Shown here piece after piece: positions 44,388 through 54,663 of a stretch of 64,000 bases of DNA (the stretch's first letter is position 1; each line of letters begins with the position of its first letter). Both the position numbers and the translations under genes were made by a program. Source of the DNA: Mytilinidion resinicola (Eukaryota; Ascomycota; Dothideomycetes; Mytilinidiales; Mytilinidiaceae); assembly GCF_010093595.1 (NCBI RefSeq), contig NW_022985443.1, forward strand, positions 892,928 through 956,927. The letters run 5' to 3'. The notes beneath the pieces were generated by a model. The model was not told where the DNA came from. It did not search any database and saw nothing but the letters and a program-made list of their open reading frames with translations.

Positions 44388-45379
44388 ATGCTTCCTCCCT
44401 GGCCTTCCCCAGTCGCCGAATGGCACAACGAGACCTACGATGCCATCAACCCCAGCAACAAGGAGCTCTCAATGGCCGGTAAGACCATCGTGATCACGGG
44501 CGGTGGCACTGGAATCGGCCGCGAGACCGTCCTCACCTTCGCCATTGCCGGCGCCAAAACCATCCATATCCTGGGCCGCACGCAGTCCTCCCTTTCCGAG
44601 ACGAAGGCGATCGTCGAGAAAGAGATCCCCGGCACTAGGATCGTCCTCCACGTCGCCGACGTGACCGACCTGGCGAGCGTTGAGAAGGCGGCCAAGGAAG
44701 TCGGCTCCTGGGACGTTCTCGTTTCTAATGCGGGATACCTCCCCAAGAGTAAGACGCTAAAGGAGCTCGATCTTGCGGATTGGTGGCAGGGATTTGAGGT
44801 ATTGCTTGATACCCACCTCTTTGTATTTTGCGGAAGCTGACAGATTGCTAGATCAACGTCAAAGGTAACCTCATCGTCACCAAAGCGTTCCTGCCCCAGC
44901 GCAACGCAAATAGCTCCCTCGTTGGTGTCTCCTCCGCGGTTGTCAGCATGCCCGCCGCAATGCTAGAGGGTGGTTCCTCCTACGTCACGTCTAAGCTCGC
45001 GACTATCAAGTTCTTCGAGTTCGTGGCCGCCGAGTATCCGGATGTGCACGTGGTGACGCTGCACCCTGGAGTGGTCGATACGGCGATGAACAAGAAGTCG
45101 GGAATTGACAATATGCCGATGGACGATGGTGAGGCAATTACTTGGGACCACAGTGGTCCAATTCCTCAGAAGTGAACTACGAAAACTGACAGCTTTGTGT
45201 GATATCTAGTCAAGCTTCCGGCGCACTTCATCCTGTGGGCTGCCAGTGCCGAAGCGGCATTTGCCAGGGGCAGGTTCATCTGGTGCAACTGGAATGTCAC
45301 GCAGCTGAAGGCGTTGAAGAGAGTGGAAGAGGAGCCGCTTTTCATGACTTCGGGTGTTCTTGGCTGGCCGTGGGCCTAG
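44388..45379 (+). CDS. Short-chain dehydrogenase/reductase
   Basis: Predicted 285-aa classical SDR. Three exons (44388-44798, 44852-45128, 45210-45379), all phases closed. Cofactor loop TGGGTGIG near residue 37, VSNAGYL, GVSSAVVSM and the catalytic YVTSK. The last exon gives KLPAHFILWAASAEAAFARG and ends SGVLGWPWA. The start lies in a good context (tctcaccatg) after an AC-rich leader typical of fungal mRNAs. A long upstream open frame from 44172 is leader sequence. The C-terminal part resembles uncharacterised fungal SDRs with a FIWCNWNV segment. The substrate is unknown. Confidence 0.88.
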
Positions 45380-45679
45380 GAGGGGTAGGATGGTATGGTA
45401 AAGGGGTGGATCGGAGAAGCCTTTGCATGAGCTATGTAGGAAGTTTAGATTTTTTATTACTCTCGTTCAGTCAATCCGATCATTTATACTGTTTCTTTCC
45501 AATTGCTCAAGTCTCGTGAGTGGGCTTTATGACTGCTGCATTGAAATTGAGAACGTACTGGAGTATGGAGCCTTTCGATACTTTCCTCTCCTTAGCCACA
45601 GAATTACTCACTGACGTCTACTTAGCTGATGGTGTACATAAGATGCTGAAATCAACCGCGTCTCTCAACTTTAATGCAA

Positions 45680-45763
45680 GTCGGTGTGGTTTAGTTGGCT
45701 ATAATGGTTCTACTGGAGTAATGGCTCCGTAAAAAGGACCCGAGTTCGATCCTCGGCGCCGAC
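45680..45763 (+). pseudogene. tRNA-like sequence with Pol III A and B boxes, copy 1
   Basis: 84 bases. The acceptor arms gtcggtg and cgccgac pair (with one G-T). The A box tggtttagttgg fits TRGYNNARNNGG. The T arm ccgag-ttcgatc-ctcgg pairs perfectly and contains the B box gttcgatcc. A T7 run follows at about 45782, a usable Pol III terminator. The D stem is weak, and the region where the anticodon arm should be (ggttctactggagtaatggc) gives no proper 7-base loop with T33. It is therefore a tRNA pseudogene or a tRNA-derived element, and no amino acid can be assigned. Confidence 0.55.
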
Positions 45764-45962
45764 CCTTCCCTCTTCGTTATCTTTTTTTCCTTGTGGGGTT
45801 GTAGTGGGGGCGTGCACGGAAGAGATGGATAGGCATCAAGGTGAGAGATACTTGTTTTGATGACTGAAAAGCAATCGTCAGGGTTGACTACTCGCAGACA
45901 TCTACTTAGATGATGATGTACATGAGATACTTCTTCAACCACACCACTCAACTTAATTCAAA

Positions 45963-46055
45963 GTCGGTGTGCTTTAGTTGGCTATAATGAATTCCAATTC
46001 CTGCAATCCCAGGACTAAAATTGTAATTGACCCGAGTTCGATCCTCGGTGCCGAC
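45963..46055 (+). pseudogene. tRNA-like sequence, copy 2, with altered anticodon region
   Basis: 93 bases with the same acceptor arm and the same T arm, but the A box has a G-to-C change (tgctttagttgg). The segment between the D and T arms is longer and unrelated (aattccaattcctgcaatcc and onward). A T5 run lies downstream near 46078. Selection, if any, has acted on the ends and not on the anticodon region. Confidence 0.55.
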
Positions 46056-46274
46056 CTTCACTCTCTATCTATATTTCTTTTTGCTAGGGTTGCTGTGATG
46101 AAGTGGTAGTCGTAAGAGACGGATCAGTAATATGATAGGAAAAATTTGTTTCAATGTGTGGAAAGACTTCTTCAAAGTGACAGGGTATAAAGACGGGCGT
46201 AAAACAATTCTAGCCTACTACGTTCGAGAATGATGTTAGTCGATCAGGGGCTAGACTCTCCGAGAATCATCAAG

Positions 46275-46860
46275 TCAAGTGAGCCATATACAGTTCCGTC
46301 GGGCAAGGATATATGATTGCGAATCTATATTGTATAAGCACTGGTACGATGAGGCTCCCAAATCTCCCTTCAGCTTCAATACTTGTGCTATAATAATTAG
46401 GTCGATCTTTTTACTGCCCATGAGCGGCACCAGGATTGCTGGCTCGGTTTCCTGAGACCCTTCGTCAAAGATGACGACTTCGTAGTCCCATGGGAACTTG
46501 GAATTGTCCTCTAGGTCGCTGAACAACGCCATGGCACCAGAAGTTGCAGCAATAAGCTGCACGCCTTCAAGGGCAATGTCTCGCAAATCAGCAGCGGCCT
46601 TGCTCTTCGACGGAGCTCGGTTTCCAAACATGACTTGCAACTTAGATGTCGTCATGAATTTGGCAGATTTCGTGGTAGCAACTTCTCACTGTCGACCCTC
46701 TTTATAGGTGTTGAAGGTCGTGAGAACGACACGGTCCGCGCCGCGAGGTCCTGAACAAGGTCGAAAGAAGTGACCGCGAAGTCTTCATAGGGCAACGAGT
46801 GAGCCTTTGCAACTGCTGATGCGACATGTTCCATGATATTGCCTCTGATGGCTTGAAGTG
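46275..46860 (-). pseudogene. Fragment of a superfamily-1 helicase-like ATPase gene
   Basis: Read on the minus strand from 46860: AVAKAHSLPYEDFAVTSFDL then VQDLAAR; after a shift, VVLTTFNTYKEGRQ and a stop; then SKLQVMFGNRAPSKSKAAAD and WDYEVVIFDEGSQETEPAIL. The VIFDEGSQxTEP block matches motif II (Walker B, DEAxQxxEP) of UPF1/SEN1-type helicases, and VVLTTFNT resembles the preceding motif Ib region. At least one frameshift and one stop are present. No P-loop motif I was found in this copy. It is likely a remnant of a dispersed fungal repeat or a broken helicase gene. Confidence 0.5.
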
Positions 46861-47507
46861 CGGGTATGATCGTTTGGGTGCTCGTTCATCTCATCCTGCG
46901 TCAGATGGGTTGCTGACCAAGGAACGTTATTTGCGTCGATAAGGCCGAAGGATCGTCCGTAGAGGATTGACCTGCGCTGATATGAGGTTCAAGAACTGGT
47001 TTTCGGCGGATCCGCGCCCCCCATCGCAGGGATTGTCCTTCGTTGCATTCCTCTCCCGCTTCCTTGCCTTCTTCTGGAATTCCAGTTCTGTCGTATGAAC
47101 TGCATACTTCCAAGCGAGAAGATCTTCAGCGTGGAGCTTCTGAGTCGCCCTGAGGTGGCCCCTAGCTACTACTGTCGCGCTTCGTAGTGCCAAGGCTTGT
47201 ATTTAAACGACTCGCGGATTTTTCTTGCATGAGAGGTCCCAAATGTCGTGCATACTTTATGCTGGACATGGAATTGAGAAAAAGGTAGCTGTTTACCCGT
47301 AACTCTTGTTCCCATGCGAGTCAACATCGAAGCTGCAGCTAGACTCGATGCCGGATGTCATGGAGATTTTTCATGGGTTATTTGGATGGAGAAAGAGAAA
47401 GAAATCCGGCCTATTGGACCAACCTCTTAGGAGACCGGTTTTGATATCAAAGGTGAAGACTTGAAGTTTACTGCTCTCGTTTTCGCCAAGAAAGTTCCAT
47501 CGGTCCA

Positions 47508-48088
47508 TTGAAGAAGGGGAGGGATATTAGCACACCCCCTAATCACTCCACGCACACCCTGTCGCTTCACCACCTTCTGATTGGCTCGGAGGGGCCGGGT
47601 CGACTCTTCGGAGCTTCATCTCGTGCTCTCTTAGAAGTGAATGAGCGAGCGCAGGCGGCGATGCAGGTGCAGGCGGCAATGCAGGCAAGCCAGGCTTGAT
47701 GGAAAGGAGCCTCTAGAAAGCGACGTCTTAATAGTTTCGGCATCCTCCTAGGCACATTGGCACTGCGCGTATAGCTAGCTATACACACAGCATTATATAC
47801 AGCATTACTCACGGCCTTATATACTGTCTTACGTACAACTGTATATACGGCTGAAGGAAACAGAAAGAATGCGCCGTAAAACAGAGAGGCTGTATAGCCG
47901 TGCCGCATCACATATAGCCTCACGTACGAGCTTATGTACGGCCTCACGTATAGCGTCACGTGTAGAGAGACGTAAAGGTGAATGCCCGGAGGAAGCTCCG
48001 GCCCCTCCGAGCCAATCAAAAAGCAATGAAGCGACAGGGTGTGCGTAGAGTGAAAAGGGGTGTGCCAATATTCATCCCCTTGAAGAAG
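47508..48088. mobile_element. MITE, 563 bp, ~90-bp terminal inverted repeats, 9-bp target duplication (Mutator-like)
   Basis: The element occupies 47517-48079. The flanking direct repeat ttgaagaag lies at 47508-47516 and 48080-48088. The left end reads gggagggatattagcacacc and the right end, reverse-complemented, reads ggggatgaatattggcacac. Pairing continues inwards through cgcacaccctgtcgcttca and gattggctcggaggggccgg to about 47625 and 47981. The interior is non-coding and full of tacgta/gtatac words and gcctcacgta repeats. A 9-bp duplication and long inverted repeats point to the Mutator (MULE) superfamily. No transposase is encoded, so it would be non-autonomous. Confidence 0.88.
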
Positions 48089-48409
48089 CGTCTGCCAAGA
48101 AACCCGCAAAACTGTTTCCTATCGCGATCCGAATTGGTCTCCTCCATAGTGGCCAATATTCACCCATTTCTTATATAATCACGCTCTTATCTTGTTGATA
48201 TATAACATCATCAATCTTACGTCCAAAGCCCGCTCGACTTCTCACGACAGAGGGACTCCCAGTCATCGTGCTCGATTGTACTTTGTCCAGACGGCAAGAC
48301 CATGGAAGTTGGGGATCTCTCTTTATTGCGGGCGCTAAGTAGGCCGGACAGTTGAAAATTTGGCCCATCCGATGGATGCGTTTGATGGTCTGCAGATAGG
48401 CGCTGTATG

Positions 48410-48680
48410 AGAGCTGTGGTCCAAGGATGATCTAGCTGACTGCAGATAGTGAAAGGCCCCTTCTTGCCCGCAGTAGACCGATGAGTCCACGAAGAAGGAT
48501 TGCAACGAGACGCATGTCAAAGTTGCAGCCTGCCGTGACTGTATTTCCGGTGAATAGTCGGTTCCTTGGATTTCGAACGTCAAGCAGTCGCTCTTCAATA
48601 TCTTCCCAAGTATCGAGAGACTCTTTGGACTTGTTGGCGTAGTGCATGTCACAGATCTCTTCGCAATCTCGTATGGCATG
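48410..48680 (-). pseudogene. Protein-like debris, possibly related to the helicase fragments
   Basis: A minus-strand frame reads HYANKSKESLDTWEDIEERL and LLDVRNPRNRLFTGNTVTAG before losing sense. It has good protein composition, unlike the other frames. It shares strand with the helicase-like fragments on either side, but I cannot place it in a named domain. It may belong to the same broken gene. Confidence 0.3.
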
Positions 48681-49049
48681 GAGTAAAAGCCTGTGGTGCC
48701 GAAGGAGGCTTTATTTCTCTGATCGGCTCATAGTTGCTGGCAGGTGCCAGGTACTCCAATGGCTCGGTCGTCTCGTCACAGAAGGCGTCCCGCCGATGGT
48801 GTTATATACTAATGGAGTGTTGGTCTGTCATATACGCTTGCAGGAGTAGAGTGTAGGTCCTGGCGACCTTGCCTATGAGATCTGATAAGGCCGCTAGCGA
48901 GGGGTAGTGCTTAGGTTTGTGCTTGTGAACGTCTGCCCCATCGCTGAGTCTCCCGCAGTAGCTCAAGGGTAATTGGAAGTCGTTATATAAGTCGACGGAA
49001 TCTAAATGGGTCGTATGTACGATAGCGGCGAGCTAGGGTTGAGGATGAT

Positions 49050-49380
49050 GTTATATATAATGCTTTGGCCTGCGTCTGAAGGAGTCAGTAAAGAGCGATG
49101 GAGATTGCGGTTGAGGGGAGCTTACAGCCTTGCAGTATTTCTCGGCCAGGCATCGCTGCTCCAGGAGCTTCGAGCTAGTCGTCGGCAAGTGTTGGGCTTC
49201 GGAGAAGACTTCCGTGTGTCGAAATAAGCTCTTGAGGCTGCTCGACAACGAGCACCGGAATCTCCATGATGGCCGATTGCGGTGGTTGCTCCAGAACATC
49301 GAAATCCTGCTTCGCAAACTGAACATGTACGGCGTCTTTCTGTGGATGTGAAGGCCAGGACAAGAGCGCACACATACAAA
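49050..49380 (-). pseudogene. Protein-like debris of unknown family
   Basis: Minus-strand frames contain QFAKQDFDVLEQPPQSAIME, PVLVVEQPQELISTHGS and, in another frame, SSKLLEQRCLAEKYCKAV. The alternation of frames suggests a decayed coding sequence. No motif allows assignment. Confidence 0.25.
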
Positions 49381-50199
49381 TCCAAACTTGTTGCCACTGA
49401 CAGCCGCTTAGGTACTCTACTCCTGCCTGACACAGCTCCTTGAACTATTCTAGCCGAGGTATGAATCTTGTGAACGCTGGCCTCTTCGTGGGAGTATTAG
49501 GTCCACAGAATTGCCTATCAGCCACCAATTGTTGCAGCAAGGAAGGCCGTGGCTATGTACTGTGTTGGAATCTCTGTATTCAGCATTCCGGCAAGGTGTC
49601 ATCGCTTCCTTGCAACTGTGGCTGGCAGCCAGTTAGAATGCTCCTACGCACGTCTGTCTACGCGTCTCAGCTGTACAGGGTTCACTTCTCAGCTGGACAA
49701 GGTTCACCTGTTGTTTTGTCACCGTTGCTGCCTGCAACCCCTGGTCTCTCTTCACTATATAGCCACTCGTTAGCACCTCAATACAACTCATGCTTTCCTC
49801 ACTGATCCTTTGCCCTTCCTACGCCAGCTGCCAGTGGCCCACCCTGTCAAGAATCTCCTAGCACCCAGCTGACTCCATACACGATACAAGAGAGCCTAAG
49901 AAAAGTACAGATGCCGACAACATGTGATCTAGTAATGCCTCGCACCTCGGGATATGACGGTCTTGAATGCTGTCGTTTATGGGTTGTCGCTCAATTCTGT
50001 TATTTCGCAGGAAAGCCGTCCTTCCGGGTGCCATGGGACATATCTTTTGCCCTAAGTAGGATGCAATCTCCTGGTTAGGCAGAAACTTTGCGCCGTGACA
50101 GCAACCTTCTTTGACTGAGGTTGATCCGCGCCAATGCCATATTGATGTCGGCGTCGTCTTGGGCTCCCAGCTACGTCCCCGTCAATCATTATCAACCAA

Positions 50200-50600
50200 T
50201 TAGTTCAAACTCCAGATAAGGTCTGCCCGGAAAACGTACCTTTGATAGTGCAATAAGTACGAGCATGGTAGCCTCGATAATTTAGACGTCTGAGGAATGA
50301 CTGTGTCATCTGACATGACTGTGCGATAGCTTCCACGGACCGCGCTGCAAGGTCCCGGACAAGATCGAACGAAGTGCTTGCAAAGTCTCCATGGGGCAAC
50401 GACTAAGCCTTTGACGTCTCCCAGGGTGCATGGGAATATAGAACTGCTCATATACGTAGCATCTGGAATTAAGCGCGATGTCCAAGACGGGCCTGGCCAT
50501 GATTTTCGTGAAAAAGCTAACACAGAGCTGGAGGGCATGACCGCTTTGTTGGCTGCTCGGTACGGACAGGGCATGCCACATGGTGGTGTTCATCGTAACC
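50200..50600 (-). pseudogene. Second copy of the helicase-like fragment
   Basis: The minus strand reads SLPHGDFASTSFDLVRDLAA then RSV, matching SLPYEDFAVTSFDLVQDLAA then RTV of the fragment at 46740-46811. The DNA also aligns (for example gcaaggtcccggacaagatc with gcgaggtcctgaacaaggtc). A stop lies just before this block and the rest is out of frame. The two copies are on the same strand, about 3.6 kb apart. Confidence 0.45.
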
Positions 50601-51981
50601 TTCGATAATCAGCACTCGGTGCAACGGCCAGAATTATACTGGTAGTTCTACTGCGAAGGGGGTAGAACGGGCCTGTGTGTCTTAGCGACCGATTGGGCAA
50701 ATTGTGCTCCCGTGACTGATTTACGAAGTAAAATCTCCCAAAATTGTATGTAGGAGCATGAGGGATCCGTGCGAAGTGACCTAGTGGTCGTTTATATACT
50801 GAAAATGAAACGTATATATACCAAACACAGAACTGAGTATAGCGTCATTCTCAACCGCTGAGGAAGCCTGCCATGAGCCTAGTCTAGGCTAAGACAGGTA
50901 AATAACTGGGCGCTGAGCCCATAGCGAGCGAAGCAAGTAAATGCAGATGAAGGATGAAGGAATGATCGTAGAGTGAGTGATGCTTGGTATTGATATACAA
51001 GTCTTAGACTCCCGAGCAGTCAGCGGTCTCAAAGAAGATGAAGCTCGCCGGAGACAGTCGCAAAATTGTCTCAAGCCTCGGCGCGTCGGCAAGACACGGA
51101 CGTGCCTCGCCGTCACGCATAGGCAGGATGCATTGGAGATAATTGAAACAAAAGCAGTCTCTCGGCAGTGCGGAGGCGAGAGACACGTGCGAAGGCGTAC
51201 ATGTGGTCTTTGAGAGATAGGATCGGATAGTAGGACTTGTTTGGCGAGAGACAAAGAAGGCGATTGGTAAGTAGTCCTGTACTGGGAGTTTAATGGCTGA
51301 TGCAAGACTGGTTGGATATTCGAGTTAGCGTTGTTTGAATATCAGACGGCTCGGCTGACTAGCCTGGATAGTGGTCCTGGTAATCCGCTGCAGTTTGCCG
51401 TCAAGCTGCGCGTTGCTAGTGCATGGCTGGAGCGTTAGAGTAAGTTTTCCGAGCTCGAGATCATTCTGAGACTCGGACTGAAGTGTTTAAATAGCTCATA
51501 ATGATTTCAACTTAATCAGACTATGAATGTAGGAGGTAAAGTACACGCTAAAAAGGATATAGGAACACCTCAAGCTATGCTCCAATCTGAATATCGAATT
51601 CCCCCTTCCCTGCCCCCTCCGTAGATGCTTCCCAGTTATCCTACAATCCCTTACGAGCTTCGGCACTTCCCGTGCAATCATCAATAATCAGCTAGCTTCA
51701 GCCTCCTCCCAATGTTCCTTCGCACAACATCCTTCTCGGTCTCGGCGGGGCCTTCCTCCTTTGCCTTCAGGGCTTGTAGTAACATGCCCGCGTCGAAGAA
51801 GCCATCTAGAGAAAACAATAAAATCAGCAAATGAGAATAGATTGAAAGAAGGACAAGCGTATAGTTTGTGACGGGGAGTGTAATTCTAGTGTCTAGATCT
51901 TGGGTATCTGTGACGGGATGATAGGAAAACGGGGACTCTTGAGGACGGAAATGAATAGGTGACGATGAGATGAAAATAAAT

Positions 51982-54663
51982 CTAGGAAAAGACATGAGGG
52001 TGCGGTCTCTTCACAACCCTCCGCGCATTCCGCGGCGGAGTTAATTCCAGGCGGCGACGCGGAGAGTTGAGAATTGACGCTTTGAACGAAGGCGAATGCG
52101 GTGGTGTCGGGGGCAATGCAGGCATGGGCAACGCAGTGAATGCAGGATCTGACTCTAGGGAAGGGGGTTTCGTACATCCTCCGAGACCTTCATCGTCGGA
52201 TTCGGCGGCGCTTTCCGTGGTGGGTGTCTGCGCTTTTCCGTCCGCGAGGATGATGCGGCCGCGGCTCTTCATGCGGCCGCTCTTTGGTCGGTGTTTGTCC
52301 TCAGCCTCACGGGCCCGTGAAGCTGTCTTATCCTGTGAGGCGCCGCGACGCTTTATTTGTCTGAGCAGCTTTCGTATCTCAAGGAAATATGACTCAAGTG
52401 CATCAATGAATCGTTTCGTTTGTCGGTGTTTAGACGACGCGCAGATCGAAATGCTGCCGTCTTTGATGATGTAGCCGATACCAAACCCGTCACCTGAAGT
52501 GGGCCCAAAACCAAACTGGCGAAGAGATGGATTGCCACAGTTTGACGTTGACAGAATCGTCGTGTTTAGTTTGTCCCATCCCGAGTCAGCAAACAGCGCA
52601 GGCATCGAGTGCTGGACAGGGTGCGTAGGCGGAGAGCTGGATATGGAGCCGTTATCAGAGATCACTGAGTTTCGAGCTGGCGAACCGATGACAGAGTTCA
52701 CTCTTTCAGACCCGTTGGGGCTATTTGGTCGTGTCGAATCCATGCCGTCGCTGCTAGCCATCTCGGCACCCTCTTCGTCAATGGCACGCTGCCAGATGCA
52801 GTACAGGGCATACAGGTGGCGATCTGGGCCTTGAGCTTTGGCACAATCCCTAGTAATCTCTGTGTGCCTTTGGGTAGCTTTTCGGAGAGTCTCGACTTTC
52901 TGGGCTGCTGGATTTTCCGCCCAGAAAGTGCGTACAAACTCAACCGATTCTTCAGTAACCGGTCGAATAGCTTCCGTTCGCCCATGGAAAAACGCTTTCG
53001 TCATTGCAGGCTCGTATACATTTTCAATTCTTCCATAGAGGCCGTAGTACGCTGCCTGGAAGGCCATCTGAACGAAGGCATCTGGTGAGAATCCCATAGA
53101 AGTGATGAAGTTCTTGCCGTACTCTTGGAATTCGAGCGTCTCAAACTCATTTTGCTGGATGAGATCTGCGAGCCGAGTTTCGGCAAACCGTAGGGCGGTG
53201 CTAAGCTCCGGCAACATATCCCACTCGAGTTTATGAGGCGTCGTCTGAACGTCCCCGAAGCTATCTGGATCCCGTTTCGCTGGATCTGGGCTCGTCGAAG
53301 CCCACAGACTTGGCGCTTGTCCGTTGATGGTCCGAGCAAATCGGAGAATGGTATCAGTGTAGACATCGCTAGCAAAGCGCAGTACCGTGTGACCGTCGAC
53401 ACCAGTATGCTCGAAATTGATTCCTGCGCTTCCGTTTTTGCAGACTATGATTTGCAGCTTGTCATACCAACGATTCGTACAAGTCCCAACCTGCACACCC
53501 CGCTCGACTTTGCTAGACCCGCAGAGCATGTTCATGCACAGGTCAGCGCCAGTCTGGGGTTCGGTATAGTCCAGACATAGGATGAATAAGGCCGAGTCCA
53601 CAATGTTCAAGCAGTCGGAGTTGTTCGATCCTTCTTCTCGGTGGAGCACGTCGCGTAGACCGGACCATACCTTTCTGTTCTCTGTGCTCAGGACGCCCAA
53701 AGCCCCTTTCGCTGCTTCCAGGATGGGTACTTCGGCAGCATCCTCGATAATGACCTGCAAGTTGAGAGCTACATCCTTTTCAGTCATTATGAGATCTGAA
53801 TTGTCGTCTAGAACATCGAACCAGTAGAACTGGCCATGGCAGAGAACAACGATGTGCTTAGCAGTCGGATCTTGGCCAATTTGACAGCCATTCTCGGTGG
53901 GAATCCTTGCGGTTCCAAATAGTCTCGAGAACTGGTACATGCATAGTGGCTGTCCTCGGACTGTGTCAGGAGGCAATTCTTCTTTCCTCACAGCACGGAC
54001 AAATGATAGAGCTGAGACGACCAGTGATGCCGCACGGTTGACCTGATTATTTCTCGCTGGAGTCGGGTCGTCTTCAAGAAGGAAGAACGGGTTGAGATTC
54101 AGGACTACAGGATTGTCGAAGTTGAGGTAGGAGTCGTACCCTAGGTACAGTCAGCCATTCTGTACATTCACGAGGCTGTAGACGAGATGAACGACGAAGC
54201 GACATCGGAACTCGGAATTTCGGAATGAGCTGCACGGAATAGACTACATACAGAACTGCTCGATGTAATTGGCTTTCCCGTTGGCATACTTCTTCAGCTT
54301 CTCCTGTAGATCGGGTCCATCTGCCTTTAGAAACTCGGACACAGCGGCGGCAGTGTCATGGCTCTCCTTAGGGCTTTGTAGTGGCTTCAAGGCACGGATG
54401 TACTTGTTGACAGAAGATTCTAGGACTGGTATAGGGAGCTTGGGGAGACGGTCTTGGGCTGCAAACGTGATGCCCGGCTTCGACTTGGGGTTTGTGTGAG
54501 ATGCAAGAGGGCTCTTCTCCTCGTGAGAGTATGAGTGCTCTTTCTCTTTGGCCGCTTCCGCAGACCGCGGGACGCCGTTTGTCTGAGCTGCTGCCATCTT
54601 GAGATCAACAGTGGCTAGAGACTCGTCCAGTGAGCCTGGTTGGGTGAAGGTGCGGACTGCCAT
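51982..54663 (-). CDS. Carnitine O-acetyltransferase (cytosolic FacC/Yat type)
   Basis: Predicted 856-aa enzyme that swaps acetyl groups between CoA and carnitine, needed to move acetyl units into mitochondria during growth on acetate or fatty acids. Exons 54663-54252 and 54140-51982 are joined by a 111-bp intron that restores EQFWYDSYLNFDNPVVLNLN. Landmarks are LPKLPIPVLESSVNKYI, the catalytic His in NFEHTGVDGHTVLRF, TEAIRPVTEESVEFV and STSNCGNPSLRQFGFGPTSG. No mitochondrial presequence or C-terminal peroxisome signal is seen (it ends HPHVFS), which fits the cytosolic FacC class over AcuJ/CAT2. Two low-complexity additions are unusual: a Ser/Pro/Asn-rich insert of about 60 residues before ALFADSGWD, and a basic, Ser/Pro-rich tail of about 130 residues. 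Confidence 0.9.

Larger units (their letters stand above)
45607..46100. repeat. 283-bp tandem segmental duplication containing a tRNA-like sequence
   Basis: Copy 1 begins near 45609 (gacgtctacttagctgatgg) and copy 2 near 45895 (gacatctacttagatgatga). Similarity continues through tgtacat, ctcaact and the whole tRNA-like part. The tRNA-like starts are 283 bp apart (45680 and 45963). Both are followed by T-rich runs. Confidence 0.75.
45380..51981. other. 6.6-kb repeat-rich accessory island without intact genes
   Basis: Between the SDR and the carnitine acetyltransferase no intact gene is found. The island holds a tandem duplication around a tRNA-like sequence, at least two related helicase-like fragments, a 563-bp MITE, other protein-like debris on the minus strand (48410-48680 and 49050-49380), and AT-rich filler. 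From 49560 to 49850 the plus strand starts tgttggaatc and contains a TATA-like cactatatagcc. I could not close it as an LTR. Short frames at 50889-51300 and 51496-51995 have no support. The right end contains the 3' flank of the acetyltransferase gene. Confidence 0.6.

Noticed and set aside
49562..49926. Possible solo LTR starting tgttggaatc and ending near gacaaca, with a TATA-like box
   Set aside because: Only a 5-bp inverted match (tgttg/caaca) and no matching 5-bp target duplication on the two sides.
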